Assembly (NCBI GenBank): GCA_947496705.1
Contig: CANMDW010000001.1
Span: 558,001-622,000 of the forward strand
Direction: 5' to 3'
Origin: an uncultured Aquimarina sp.
GTDB lineage: Bacteria > Bacteroidota > Bacteroidia > Flavobacteriales > Flavobacteriaceae
Length of the DNA: 64,000 nucleotides
Shown: piece after piece, positions 25,188 to 34,860 of the stretch
Layout: each line of letters begins with the position of its first letter
Numbering within the stretch: the stretch's first letter is position 1
Translations under genes and position numbers: made by a program
The notes under the pieces: generated by a model
Seen by the model: only the letters and a program-made list of their open reading frames with translations
The model's database searches: none
Told to the model about the DNA's origin: nothing

Positions 25188-26822
25188 TTATATGTGTTCT
25201 CCCAGATGATGGTGCTCATCAATTAGCGGGCCTCCTTCAATAATTTGTTGAGAAGCCTGGTTGACAAATTTTTCAAAATTGAGATGGAAAGAATGTGCCA
25301 GCTGTATAGCTTTACTTACATAGGCTCCTTTTTGCAACCAGGTATTCATAGGATCCAGAATTTCTGAAGGTACACCAGGACAAAACTCTGGCATAAATAA
25401 TCCAAAAATAGGATGTTGTTCATACTCTACATTATTCAATTCTCCTTTGAGGATCGCAGAGATCATAGTTCTTGTATGCCTTAGTTTGATTCGGGAACCT
25501 ACGCCATAAGGCCCACCACTCCATCCGGTGTTGATCAACCAGACATTTACATTAGCTTCTTTCATCTTTCTGCTTAGCATTTCTGCATATACTGTTGGGT
25601 GTAATGGCATAAATGGTTCTCCAAAACAAGCAGAGAACGATGGTACAGGTTCTGTAATCCCGGCTTCGGTTCCTGCTACTTTAGCTGTGTAACCAGAAAT
25701 GAAATGATATGCAGCCTGGCCAGGCGTTAATTTGGATACTGGCGGTAATACTCCAAAAGCATCACAGGTTAAAAAGAAGATATTCTTAGGATTTTTGGCA
25801 TACGAAGGTTGTTGTATATTATCGATATGATAAATAGGATAGCTTACACGCGTATTTTGAGTGATAGTACTGTCTTCAAAATCTACTTCACGGGTTCCTT
25901 CTTTAAACACTACATTTTCTAGCATTGCTCCAGGCTTGATGGCTCTGTAGATATCTGGTTCTTTTTCTTCGGTAAGGTCAATAACCTTTGCATAGCAACC
26001 TCCTTCAAAATTAAAGATGGTGTTTTCTTCTGTCCAGCCATGTTCGTCATCTCCTATGAGTTTTCGGTCCGGATCTGCAGATAAGGTAGTTTTTCCGGTA
26101 CCTGATAGTCCAAAGAAAATAGCTGTATCTCCATCTTCACCTACATTGGCAGAGCAGTGCATAGGCAAGACATTCTTTTCAACAGGAAGGATAAGGTTTA
26201 AGGCAGAGAAAACCCCTTTTTTCATTTCGCCCGTATAAGCAGACCCACCAACAAGCGCAATCTTTTTGGTGAAATTGAGGATAGAGAAGTTTTCTTGGCG
26301 AATACCAAAAGCTGCAGGGTCTTTTGCTTCATAGCCCGGCGCACATAGTACCAGCCATTCTTCTTCAAATCCTTCAGGTTCTGAATCTGAAAGACGCAGG
26401 AACATATTATGGATAAAGTAGTTTGACCAGGGATATTCTGTGATAGTTCGCACATTCATTCGATACTTGGGATCTGCACATACATAGGCATCTCTTACAT
26501 AGAGGTCTTTTCCAGATAAATACTGTATAATTTCGTCCTGCAAAAGATCAAACTTATCGGGATTGATAGGCTTATTGATTTTACCCCACCATACTTTATC
26601 CTTGGTATATTCATCTTTTACCAAAAAACGATCCTGAGGTGATCTCCCTGTAAACTTACCTGTATTTACGGCAAGAGTTCCGTTTGAGGTTTCTTTCCCC
26701 ATTCCTTTTTCTATGGTAAGCTGTTGTAGCTTTTCCTGGGAAAGGTTATAATGAGTGGTTACGTTTTTCAATCCATATTTTTCAAGATTGATATTGGTTT
26801 TTGTGTTTAATGTGTTTTCCAT
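25188..26822 (-). CDS. pckA: Phosphoenolpyruvate carboxykinase (ATP)
   Basis: A 544-residue cytosolic enzyme of full family length. It has the P-loop GLSGTGKTTLSAD (about 246-258), the kinase-2 region LIGDDEHGW and the substrate-binding TGRSPQDRF near the N-terminus. It converts oxaloacetate and ATP to phosphoenolpyruvate and CO2 for gluconeogenesis, or runs in reverse in anaerobic metabolism. It is monocistronic with its own terminator. No FNR-type site was seen upstream. Confidence 0.96.
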   Translation of the reverse strand: MENTLNTKTNINLEKYGLKNVTTHYNLSQEKLQQLTIEKGMGKETSNGTLAVNTGKFTGRSPQDRFLVKDEYTKDKVWWGKINKPINPDKFDLLQDEIIQYLSGKDLYVRDAYVCADPKYRMNVRTITEYPWSNYFIHNMFLRLSDSEPEGFEEEWLVLCAPGYEAKDPAAFGIRQENFSILNFTKKIALVGGSAYTGEMKKGVFSALNLILPVEKNVLPMHCSANVGEDGDTAIFFGLSGTGKTTLSADPDRKLIGDDEHGWTEENTIFNFEGGCYAKVIDLTEEKEPDIYRAIKPGAMLENVVFKEGTREVDFEDSTITQNTRVSYPIYHIDNIQQPSYAKNPKNIFFLTCDAFGVLPPVSKLTPGQAAYHFISGYTAKVAGTEAGITEPVPSFSACFGEPFMPLHPTVYAEMLSRKMKEANVNVWLINTGWSGGPYGVGSRIKLRHTRTMISAILKGELNNVEYEQHPIFGLFMPEFCPGVPSEILDPMNTWLQKGAYVSKAIQLAHSFHLNFEKFVNQASQQIIEGGPLIDEHHHLGEHI

Positions 26823-26858
26823 TTTTTACATAATTTTAATTTTTAAATACTTTGTTGG

Positions 26859-28697
26859 TCAAAAGGGCCATATGATAGGCACCAGGAATAAGGTCATTAC
26901 AAAAAATAATATCAGGAGTGGAGCACCCACTTTTACATAATCCAAAAACTTGTACCCGCCGGCAGATAATACCATAGCATTGGTAGTTGTACCCACTGGA
27001 GTAAGAAATGCTGTTGAAGCACTTATGGCTACGGTAATCATAATCGGTTTGGGAGATATACCTAAACTGGTTGCTGCCAGGATTGCAATCGGAGCCATTA
27101 ATACTGTAGTTGCCGAATTATTTATGGTTTGGCTAAAAGCAGTAGTCAATAAGAAAATACCTCCCAACAATACCAGCGGATGTATAGCACCCAAATATGT
27201 TACCAGGCTGTCTGCCGCTATTTGAGCGACTCCTGTTTTTTGCAATGCGATACCCATTGGGATCATTCCTGCGATCATTACTACACTGATCCAGCTTATG
27301 CCTTTATAGGCTTTAGAAATCGGTACACATCCTGTGATTAAAATAATGCCGGCACAGACCAAAGCGGCTATGGCTCCGGGGACGATTTTAAAGACTAACA
27401 AAAGAATCATGAGTACCAGTGTGCCTAATGCGATGTATGATCTTGGTGTGAGATTTTCTACATTTTTTGCCATTCCTTCCGGGCTTCCACAAATCACGAG
27501 ATTTTCATACATTTCTTTAAGCTCACCAATGTCTTGCCATGACCCTCTTATTAAAAAAGCATCTCCTGCTTTAACCGTGATGTCTTTATCCTGTAATGGC
27601 TCATTGTTTCTTGAAGCTCCTAAGAGCTGTATATCAAATCTTTCGAAATAATTACCAATTTTGATTTTTCTGCCTACAAATAAGGATTTGGGGGTTACAA
27701 TCACTTCGGCCATTCCTACTTCTTGATTAATGAGATTGTTTTTTAGTTCTTCTTCTATAGGATCCAGTCTCCATAATCCTAATCTAAAATCGATCATGAT
27801 CTTATTGATAGCTTCGGTCTCCCCTTTTACCGTGATGATATCGTGATACATAAACTCGGTATCTTCTTTTGGAAACTCTATGAACGGAGGAGTTTTGTTG
27901 AACAGATTTGGATGTCTGCGTTTCAAACGTATGATCGAAACATTATAATTACTTTCAAAATCCCAATCTTGTATTTTGGTACCTAGCAGAGGTGATATGG
28001 ATCGAATACGAAGCCTGAAATAATTTTGATCTACGCTGTATGCTTCAATCCATTTATGTAATTCTGAATCGATATTCACAGGTCGGTTTCTGGTTTTGTA
28101 ACCAGGTAATAATTTGTATCCAAAATATCTGAAGTATACGATCGAAATGATCAATAAGGGCAATCCGATCAAACCAAATTCAAAAAAGGAAAAACCGGTG
28201 AATCCTTGTTCTACCAATGCGTTGCTTGCGATAATATTTGGAGGGGTTCCTGTTAAGGTAAGTAATCCCCCGGTGTTGGAACCAAAAGCGACTGGCATTA
28301 ATAGTTTTGAGGGGAAGGTTCCGATGTTCCAGGCTGCCGAAATAGTAACCGGAAGAAGCGTAGCCACAGTGCCGGTATTACTAACAAAGCCAGACAATAC
28401 TCCCGATCCCAGAGTGATGATTACTAATAATTTTGGCACGCTTTTTCCAGCCCATTGAATAAACTTATTGCCTGCAAGAGCTGTCCATCCGGTTTGAGAA
28501 AGGCCTTCGCCAATAATAAACAGTGCAGCGATCATAATCACTGTAGCATTACTAAAACCACTAAAGGTTTCTGTGACGTTTAATATCCCTGTTAAATACA
28601 AACTAAGCATAGATAACACGGCTACTACATCTGGTGGATATTTACCCCAGACAAATAAACCGATAGTTATCGCAAAAATGATTAACATTATATACAT
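26859..28697 (-). CDS. SLC13-family (DASS) transporter with two RCK-C domains
   Basis: A 612-residue membrane protein with two sets of about five to six helices. Between them (about 200-390) lie two RCK_C/TrkA-C type cytoplasmic domains (for example IDSELHKWIEAYSV... and GMAEVIVTPKSLFVGRKI). Conserved SLC13 motifs: FVSNTGTVATLLPV with GNTGGLLTLTGTPPN in the first half, and INNSATTVLMAPIA with TPVGTTTNAMV in the second. Such proteins import divalent anions (sulfate, dicarboxylates, possibly others) with sodium. The substrate is not fixed by sequence. It lies 36 bp upstream of pckA, in the same direction. Confidence 0.85.
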   Translation of the reverse strand: MYIMLIIFAITIGLFVWGKYPPDVVAVLSMLSLYLTGILNVTETFSGFSNATVIMIAALFIIGEGLSQTGWTALAGNKFIQWAGKSVPKLLVIITLGSGVLSGFVSNTGTVATLLPVTISAAWNIGTFPSKLLMPVAFGSNTGGLLTLTGTPPNIIASNALVEQGFTGFSFFEFGLIGLPLLIISIVYFRYFGYKLLPGYKTRNRPVNIDSELHKWIEAYSVDQNYFRLRIRSISPLLGTKIQDWDFESNYNVSIIRLKRRHPNLFNKTPPFIEFPKEDTEFMYHDIITVKGETEAINKIMIDFRLGLWRLDPIEEELKNNLINQEVGMAEVIVTPKSLFVGRKIKIGNYFERFDIQLLGASRNNEPLQDKDITVKAGDAFLIRGSWQDIGELKEMYENLVICGSPEGMAKNVENLTPRSYIALGTLVLMILLLVFKIVPGAIAALVCAGIILITGCVPISKAYKGISWISVVMIAGMIPMGIALQKTGVAQIAADSLVTYLGAIHPLVLLGGIFLLTTAFSQTINNSATTVLMAPIAILAATSLGISPKPIMITVAISASTAFLTPVGTTTNAMVLSAGGYKFLDYVKVGAPLLILFFVMTLFLVPIIWPF

Positions 28698-28775
28698 CTG
28701 ATACCTCTTTTACTATTTTTAAAAAAACATCCTTTTTGTAAGGATTATTTTCAGTTTGGTTAACTAGTGTTTAAA

Positions 28776-28792
28776 AGAAAGGAATTCTTTCT
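28776..28792. terminator. Weak hairpin after USP gene
   Basis: AGAAAG / CTTTCT stem with a 5-base loop, 36 bases after the stop of the minus-strand USP. It continues into a short T run in that direction. Low-strength candidate terminator. Confidence 0.35.
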
Positions 28793-28827
28793 GTCAATTC
28801 TTTGGAGGGTAAAATTGACTCCAAATA

Positions 28828-29616
28828 TTAATCAATAGTTAATAGCGGTACTTCGGTATGAAGTGTTAACAACTTCGTAAGTCTACCTTCAGACGGTTTG
28901 TTTTTTTTTGCGTGATTTCTTGGTAAAATGGCCAGCAGATCAATTTCCTTGTCATTGATGTACTCAAATATTCCTTTCTCGATATCAGCATTTTCCTGAA
29001 AAGTATGGTGAGAGTAAAAATTTTCGAGATAATACTCCAGGGTATTTTCATTTTTCTCATCAATCTCAGAATAACCATAGGTGCCATCTTCATTACAGAT
29101 CGTTAAGACGTGGACTTCTGAGTGAAATCTTCTGGCGATATCCAAAAGAGTCTCAAGTACAGTAGCATCGTCAATTTCGCTTTTTCCAAGTACCAAGGCG
29201 ATCTTTTTGAGACCGAATTCCCTGGTATTTTCAGGAATTGCAATTACCGGGCAATCAGCTTCCATTACAAGCTTAGCAGTATTGGTGAGTGTTGTTTCTT
29301 CGTCAGACCCTTTTGTGCCCATAATGATAAGATCGGCCTGATGTTCTTTTTGCGTATCTAATATATTATCAATTAAATTACCGGATTTTATTACCCAATC
29401 GATGGTGCCTTTAAAAAACGGATGATCATTTTTGATTTTCTCAACTGTATTCTCCAATTTCTTTACATACGATGTGTCATTAGATAATTCTGAGATATGT
29501 GTTAGTAGAATTTTCATGGTTTCGTCCTGGTTTACAAAATTGACCGCATACTGTAGCGCACTTTCTGAAGTGGTCGACAAATCAAATGGGACGAGGATTT
29601 TGGTAATGTCTTTCAT
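28828..29616 (-). CDS. Two-domain universal stress protein
   Basis: A 262-residue protein with two UspA folds. The first begins MKDITKILVPFDLS and has the nucleotide-binding loop MGTKGSDEETTLTN, which departs from the usual G-2x-G-9x-GS pattern, so ATP binding is doubtful. The second domain (about 140-262) is degenerate. It is the first of nine USP genes in the window and lies apart from the array at 34.9-41.4 kb. An FNR-type site lies 92 bp upstream. Confidence 0.88.
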   Translation of the reverse strand: MKDITKILVPFDLSTTSESALQYAVNFVNQDETMKILLTHISELSNDTSYVKKLENTVEKIKNDHPFFKGTIDWVIKSGNLIDNILDTQKEHQADLIIMGTKGSDEETTLTNTAKLVMEADCPVIAIPENTREFGLKKIALVLGKSEIDDATVLETLLDIARRFHSEVHVLTICNEDGTYGYSEIDEKNENTLEYYLENFYSHHTFQENADIEKGIFEYINDKEIDLLAILPRNHAKKNKPSEGRLTKLLTLHTEVPLLTID

Positions 29617-29708
29617 AATATATGTTTTTAATTCCCAGGTGAATGTGGTTATACCTGTATCGTTGGTTTTGTTGGTACAAAGATTAGGCTATTAAAAATA
29701 CCATAAAA

Positions 29709-29720
29709 TGACATTTATCA
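29709..29720. promoter_or_regulatory. FNR/CRP-type site between divergent USP and DUF2892 genes
   Basis: TGACATTTATCA, 92 bp from the USP start on the minus strand and 44-71 bp from the possible starts of the small membrane protein on the plus strand. The spacing to the plus-strand gene is nearest to that of the other sites. Confidence 0.65.
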
Positions 29721-29764
29721 GTCTTTACTTTGTATATCTTTAACAAATTTGTAAAGAATTCTTT

Positions 29765-30013
29765 ATGAGTAATTTACATGTATTTGAAATGAAGAAAAAC
29801 TTAGGAAAAATAGATGCTGTATTAAGAATCCTTGTTGGAGTTATTCTTGCATATTTATTCTATAACAATTACATACCGGGGATTTTAGGAGTTGTTTTGC
29901 TATCTGTTTCCGGCGTATTGGTAATTACCGGTTTTATAGGATGGTGCCCACTGTATAAAATTTTTGGGATACAAACCTGTAAGGTGGAAAATGGGTTTAA
30001 CGAAGATCGTTAA
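29765..30013 (+). CDS. DUF2892 (YgaP-like) small membrane protein
   Basis: An 82-residue protein, or 73 residues if translation starts at the in-frame ATG at 29792 (MKKNLGKIDAVLRILVG), which is the typical DUF2892 opening and therefore preferred. Two membrane helices follow, then FIGWCPLYKIFGIQTCK, the conserved C-P-L-Y motif with a second Cys. In some bacteria the domain is attached to rhodaneses. The function is unknown. Its FNR-type site suggests low-oxygen expression. Confidence 0.82.
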   Translation: MSNLHVFEMKKNLGKIDAVLRILVGVILAYLFYNNYIPGILGVVLLSVSGVLVITGFIGWCPLYKIFGIQTCKVENGFNEDR

Positions 30014-30065
30014 TTTATCTAATGATTAGCTTGTTTTCAAAATGAAATAAACTTTATATTTGAGA

Positions 30066-30272
30066 GTGAGAATTCAAGAATTACGTTTGGTTAGCATTAC
30101 AAAGGTTTTAAGAGGAGGCACTACTAAGCCTCTTTTGATAAGAGCCTAAGATGAGAAAAATAGTATAAAAGAATATGTTCTAAAGACTTTTAAAAAAACT
30201 CACATTAAAGATAATTTTTCTTCCACCAAAGAAATTATTGCTTGTGAACTAGGAAAATGCCTTGATTTACCA
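30066..30272 (+). pseudogene. N-terminal part of HipA-like kinase, cut off by in-frame TAA
   Basis: In the same frame as the downstream ORF, a GTG at 30066 (or TTG at 30060) opens VRIQELRLVSITKVLRGGTT and continues KPLLIRA. A TAA stop at 30147-30149 interrupts it. Reading on in frame gives DEKNSIKEYVLKTFKK ... IIACELGKCLDLPVPDYGLI, the expected HipA_2 pattern (glycine-rich loop, NE-like helix, GLPVP). Thus the true gene would span 30066-30875 (269 residues), the normal size for this family, broken by one stop codon. Either a nonsense mutation, a sequencing error or recoding. Confidence 0.6.
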
Positions 30273-30875
30273 GTGCCTGATTATGGTTTAATCAATTTTG
30301 ACCATTCAATCTTAAGTGATTTCTTTGCAAAAGATGAAATAAATTCACTAGATGAGGGTTATAAGTTTTGTAGTGAGTTTAAACCAATAGGCCCAGTTTT
30401 TAGTCCGTTAACAAAGTTTAGGTATTTAAAATCCTATGATATTGAAAATGTTTTTGCGTTTGATAATTTGATTCTTAATGTTGATCGGGGAGGGCCTCGT
30501 AATAAACCAAATTTACTTATAGGAGATAGTGGTTTTTTATTAATTGATCATGAGTTAATTCTTCCTTTTATCAATGGAATAGAAGAGGGAATGGATTTTA
30601 GTTTTAAACAAAAATTTAATAGTTTTTCACAATATCAAAGACATATTTTTTATCATTCATTAAAAAAGACTAAAGCTATTGAAAAAGAATATCTGTTTGA
30701 TGAATTTATTGAAATGTTGCGATATGAAAATTTTGAGATGTTAAAAGATTTATTTAATGAACTTGAAAGGTTTAACATTGAATTTGGTGAGAAAAACAAT
30801 ATTTTTGCATACTTTGATTGGGTAAAATCAAACTTGGATTTCATTCAAAAACAATTAGTAGAGAGAATAATATGA
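30273..30875 (+). CDS. HipA-like kinase (HipA_2 type), downstream open part
   Basis: A 200-residue open frame from a GTG. It holds the catalytic half of HipA_2-type kinases: VFAFDNLILNVDRGGPRNKPN (catalytic Asp/Asn loop) and FLLIDHELI (metal-binding DH). The GTG at 30273 lies inside the conserved LPVPDYG motif, so it is unlikely to be the natural start. The missing glycine-rich loop is encoded just upstream behind the TAA. It overlaps the DUF3037 gene by ATGA. HipA_2 and DUF3037 proteins are often neighbours; whether they form a toxin-antitoxin-like pair is unproven. Confidence 0.75.
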   Translation: MPDYGLINFDHSILSDFFAKDEINSLDEGYKFCSEFKPIGPVFSPLTKFRYLKSYDIENVFAFDNLILNVDRGGPRNKPNLLIGDSGFLLIDHELILPFINGIEEGMDFSFKQKFNSFSQYQRHIFYHSLKKTKAIEKEYLFDEFIEMLRYENFEMLKDLFNELERFNIEFGEKNNIFAYFDWVKSNLDFIQKQLVERII

Positions 30876-31747
30876 GTACTTCTTATTACATATATAGTAT
30901 TTTAAAGTACAAGCATTCTGCCTTATTAGGGGAAAGTTTGAACATAGGTATTCTCGTATATTTCCCTGTACAAAATCGATTTGTTTTTAAACATACCAAC
31001 AACCTTAAAAGGGTAAAATCTGTATATAATAATGTTTCAGAGAAAACGATTAAGCATTATTTTAAGCAGATAGATAATAAACTGAATACACTCAATGAAA
31101 ATCCTGAGTTTTTTAGTCAATTCGAAATTAAAGACGCTCTCGAAAGTTTTATAAATAAGGAATTACTTCCAATTGACTCGAGTGTACTTCAATTTGATAG
31201 AAGTATACAAAGTATTAAATACGATGAAAGTATTGATGATATAGTTGATACTCTTTCAAAAAGCTATTTTTTTGAAGCTAATAAATCAAATGTTTCTAAT
31301 GTTACTATAGAAACACAACTTTCAAAACAATTTTATAAATATATATCATCAAAATTGGATTTTGAAAAGATAAATGAACAGTCTAAACGTTTTTATCAAA
31401 ACTATAAAGTTATAAACGATACAGGAAGAGAATATAAGTTTGACTATGGATGGCAAAATGGTACGCTTAATCTAGTAAGGTCCTTGAGTTTTGACCTAAA
31501 GACTTCTTCAAGTATTGAAAACAAAGCACACCAAACTCTTGGATTGTTTATTGATTTACAAAATGAAGCTGAGGCTCAAAACTTACGTTATGATCTATTG
31601 GTGGCAAAACCAAAATTAAAAGAACTTTTTAAAGATTATGATCACGCCTTGAAACTTCTTGAAACTCCGAAAAGACTTAAAGTTATTGAGGAGAAAGAAA
31701 TAGAATCTTATTCAAGAAAAGCAATAGATGCTCTTACATTATTCTAA
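30872..31747 (+). CDS. DUF3037 protein, partner of HipA-like kinase
   Basis: The correct start is probably ATG at 30872 (MSTSYYIYSILKYKHSALLG), giving 291 residues. The open frame extends 18 codons further upstream but inside the kinase gene. The N-terminal part matches DUF3037: YSILKYKHSALLGESLNIGILV. No catalytic motif recognised. The ATGA overlap with the kinase gene indicates coupled translation. Its 3' end overlaps convergent pdxH by 9 bases. Cytoplasmic; function unknown. Confidence 0.78.
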   Translation: MSTSYYIYSILKYKHSALLGESLNIGILVYFPVQNRFVFKHTNNLKRVKSVYNNVSEKTIKHYFKQIDNKLNTLNENPEFFSQFEIKDALESFINKELLPIDSSVLQFDRSIQSIKYDESIDDIVDTLSKSYFFEANKSNVSNVTIETQLSKQFYKYISSKLDFEKINEQSKRFYQNYKVINDTGREYKFDYGWQNGTLNLVRSLSFDLKTSSSIENKAHQTLGLFIDLQNEAEAQNLRYDLLVAKPKLKELFKDYDHALKLLETPKRLKVIEEKEIESYSRKAIDALTLF

Positions 31748-32341
31748 TTGGTAAGAAATATTCTTTAACCAGTAATAATCTGGTTGAAGCTTATATGTTG
31801 TCACACTGCTAAAACCCACCAAAGGATCATGCTCCATAAATTTTATCATTTGGGGTTTTATGATATACCCACCCCAATGTTCAGGTTTGGGAATGGTTTT
31901 GTTTTTGAATTGAGCTTCATATTGTTTTAAACGATCATCCAGCACTTTGCGGGAAAGAATCACTTCACTTTGATTTGAAACCCATGCACTCAGTTTACTT
32001 CCTTCGGGGCGTGATTCGAAATACCCTTCAGATAGATTTTCTGCAATTTTTTCTGCTTTTCCTTCAATAAATACCTTACGGTTTGCTGCCACCCAGTTAA
32101 AAGAAGCAGCAACTTTATTGTTTGCCAAAATTGCGGTTCCTTTTTTGCTGTTATAATTGGTAAAAAAGATAAAACCTTCCCAGGTAAAACGCTTTAATAA
32201 CACGATTCTACTTTTCGGAAAACCGTCTAAACCCATGGTAGAAAGCATCATGGCATTGGCTTCATCTTCGGGATAGGCTTTATCTACCTCATAAAACCAC
32301 TGTTGGAAGTGTTGGATCGGGTTGTTGTCGGTTGATTTCAA
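31739..32341 (-). CDS. pdxH: Pyridoxine/pyridoxamine 5'-phosphate oxidase
   Basis: A 200-residue enzyme of typical PdxH length. It has FMN-binding GFPKSRIVLLKRF and FTNYNSKKG, substrate-binding ESRPEGSKLSAWVSNQS, and C-terminal WGGYIIKPQMIKFMEHDP. It makes pyridoxal 5'-phosphate using O2. It lies 78 bp before ccoI's stop in transcription order terms, but the promoter region at 32342-32419 suggests an independent unit or an operon tail after ccoI. Confidence 0.93.
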   Translation of the reverse strand: MKSTDNNPIQHFQQWFYEVDKAYPEDEANAMMLSTMGLDGFPKSRIVLLKRFTWEGFIFFTNYNSKKGTAILANNKVAASFNWVAANRKVFIEGKAEKIAENLSEGYFESRPEGSKLSAWVSNQSEVILSRKVLDDRLKQYEAQFKNKTIPKPEHWGGYIIKPQMIKFMEHDPLVGFSSVTTYKLQPDYYWLKNISYQLE

Positions 32342-32419
32342 ATAGTAAGGGTTTTAGATGAGTGCGTTGAGCATTGCTACCGGTGAGTTGAGCGTTCTTA
32401 CCGAGGTTTTATATATCAT

Positions 32420-34813
32420 TTATGTTATTTTTTCATTCATCTTCCTGCCCGACCAGTTTGTCAATACGGTTACATAGATCACAATAGAGATAGAACTTAA
32501 AGGCATCAGTATAGCGGCAACGATGGGTGATAGTTGTCCGGTAACGGCAAAATACAATCCAATAATATTATATAAAAATGATAAAACAAAACTGGATTTG
32601 ATAATTTTTATAGTTTTTTTTGATGTCGAAAGATAAGCAGGGATCTTATTAAATTTTGAAGCATCCAAAATGGCATCACATGCAGGAGAAAATACATTTA
32701 CGTTTTCTGAAACAGCAATACCTACATCACTTTGAGCCAATGCCCCGGCATCATTTAATCCGTCGCCAACCATGATTACTTTATGTGCCGACTGCTGTAA
32801 CGATTTGATATAATTGAGTTTCTCATCGGGTTTTTGATTAAAGCATAGTGCTGTTTTTTCAGGGAGTACTTCTTTCAGGTATTCTTTTTCACCTTCATTA
32901 TCACCTGATAAAATAGATAATTTATAGGCTTTCGACAGAGTGTCGAATACTTTTTTAACACCTTTTCGATATTGATTATGAAAAATATATTGACCTTTAT
33001 ATTCATCATTGGTACTGATATGCACAGCTGTATTCAGCGTTTTGGAAGTAGTATCATTTCCCACAAAATTTGGAGAACCTATTTTAATGGTACTTTGTGC
33101 TGCCGTTCCCTCAATTCCTTTTCCTATGTGTTCCTGATATTCATCCAGGGTTAAGATGTCGTATTCGGCCAGTACTTCATATAATTGCCGGCTCAATGGA
33201 TGATTTGAAGCACGCAGGGTGTTTTTGAGCAAAGATTCTTCTTCTGGGGTTAAGGCCATTCCCCGATATTCTACTTCACTTGCTACGTTGGTGGTTATGG
33301 TACCTGTTTTATCAAAAATTAAGGTGTCTGCCATAGCCAAACGCTCGATCACATCGGCGTTTTTGAGGTAGCATTTACTTTTCCCAAATATTCTGAGGAT
33401 ATTGCCCAACGCAAAAGGCCTAGCCAAAGCCAAAGCACAAGGACATGCAATAATAAGTACGGCGGTAAAGACATTGATCGCTTTTGAGGCATCTGTAAAC
33501 AACCAAAAAGTAGTAGCTAATACTGCAATACATAAAATAGTAATCGTAAAATACCTGCTTACGGTATCGGTAAGATTGGTAAACGAAGCCGACTTATCTT
33601 TGTTAAACACATCATTACTCCATAACTGTGTGAGATAACTTTGTGCTACAGATTTTATGGTTTCTACTTCGATAGCTCCACACAATTGTCTTCCTCCTGC
33701 AAAAAGTTTATCGCCCGATTGTTTGGTAACAGATTCACTTTCGCCCGTTACAAAGCTATAATCAATTTGCGCCGTACCTTGAATAAGAATAGAGTCTACA
33801 GGTATCAGTTCTCCATTTCTGATCAATAATCGATCTCCTTTTTGGATATCGTATACTTGTATACTTTCTTCTTTTTTCTGCTTTGCCCCAGCAATCCTCG
33901 TTACAGCAATGGGGAAATAGGATTTGTAATCTCTTTCGAAAGACAAAAATGAATAGGTTTTCTGCTGAAAAAACTTTCCTAACAGTAAAAAGAAAACCAA
34001 TCCGGTAAGGCTATCAAAAAATCCGGTACCCCAGTCAAAAACAATTTCTGTGGTACTTCTCAAAAAAAGCACTAAGATTCCTAAGGCAATGGGCACATCA
34101 ATATTCAATATTTTGGATCGCAATCCTTTATAGGCCGATATAAAATAATCCTGAGCTGCATACAATACCACAGGCAATGAAAAGGCAAACATCAACCACC
34201 TGAAAACATATTTATACTGCTCTAACCAATATTCTGAGACTTCAAAATATTCTGGAAAGGATAAGAACATTACATTCCCAAAAGCAAAACCGGCAATACC
34301 GAGCTTATAGACCAAACTGCGGTTGATTTGTTGTTTACCGGTTGAGTAATCTTCAAGGCTGATGTAGGGTTCGTAGCCAATGGCGTTTAATAAAGTAACG
34401 ACTTCTTTGAGTGAAAATCGTTTTGTGTTATAAGTAATACGAACGGTTTTTTTGGGGAAATTAACCAAAGATGCTGTGATGGCAGGCTGAAGTTTATGCA
34501 GGTTTTCCAGGATCCAGATACATGAGCTGCAATGGATATGAGGAATGTATAGTGTGATGATTTGAGTATTGTCATCACTGAATTCGATTAGTTTTTCAGT
34601 AATAGCAGGATTATCGAGATAATCGTACTTTCCTTCAATTTCTTCAGGAATGGCTCCAGGAGCCGACTGTAAATCATAATAACAGGATAGATCATGAGTC
34701 GAAAAAATATCATATACGGTTTTGCACCCATTGCAGCAGAATGTTTTTTGATCATAGTTGATGATTGTTTTCCCGCAATCATTTCCGCAGTGAAAACAGG
34801 TAGGATTCAACAT
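32420..34813 (-). CDS. ccoI: Copper-transporting P-type ATPase for cbb3 assembly (CcoI)
   Basis: From ATG at 34813 (MLNPTCFHCG) it has 797 residues. The N-terminal Cys-rich region (CFHCGNDCG ... CCNGCKTVY) and a heavy-metal domain (IPHIHCSSCIWIL) are typical of CcoI/FixI. Transport motif CPCALALARP, phosphorylation motif DKTGT, hinge GDGLNDAGAL. It supplies copper for the CuB centre. The open frame extends 20 codons upstream, but those codons are read from the FNR-type site, so the longer start is rejected. It is about 22 kb away from the other cco genes but carries the same type of operator, shared with a divergent USP gene. Confidence 0.92.
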   Translation of the reverse strand: MLNPTCFHCGNDCGKTIINYDQKTFCCNGCKTVYDIFSTHDLSCYYDLQSAPGAIPEEIEGKYDYLDNPAITEKLIEFSDDNTQIITLYIPHIHCSSCIWILENLHKLQPAITASLVNFPKKTVRITYNTKRFSLKEVVTLLNAIGYEPYISLEDYSTGKQQINRSLVYKLGIAGFAFGNVMFLSFPEYFEVSEYWLEQYKYVFRWLMFAFSLPVVLYAAQDYFISAYKGLRSKILNIDVPIALGILVLFLRSTTEIVFDWGTGFFDSLTGLVFFLLLGKFFQQKTYSFLSFERDYKSYFPIAVTRIAGAKQKKEESIQVYDIQKGDRLLIRNGELIPVDSILIQGTAQIDYSFVTGESESVTKQSGDKLFAGGRQLCGAIEVETIKSVAQSYLTQLWSNDVFNKDKSASFTNLTDTVSRYFTITILCIAVLATTFWLFTDASKAINVFTAVLIIACPCALALARPFALGNILRIFGKSKCYLKNADVIERLAMADTLIFDKTGTITTNVASEVEYRGMALTPEEESLLKNTLRASNHPLSRQLYEVLAEYDILTLDEYQEHIGKGIEGTAAQSTIKIGSPNFVGNDTTSKTLNTAVHISTNDEYKGQYIFHNQYRKGVKKVFDTLSKAYKLSILSGDNEGEKEYLKEVLPEKTALCFNQKPDEKLNYIKSLQQSAHKVIMVGDGLNDAGALAQSDVGIAVSENVNVFSPACDAILDASKFNKIPAYLSTSKKTIKIIKSSFVLSFLYNIIGLYFAVTGQLSPIVAAILMPLSSISIVIYVTVLTNWSGRKMNEKIT

Positions 34814-34860
34814 ACTATATTGTTTGTTACAAAATTGAAAAACCGCTACCTGAGATACTA

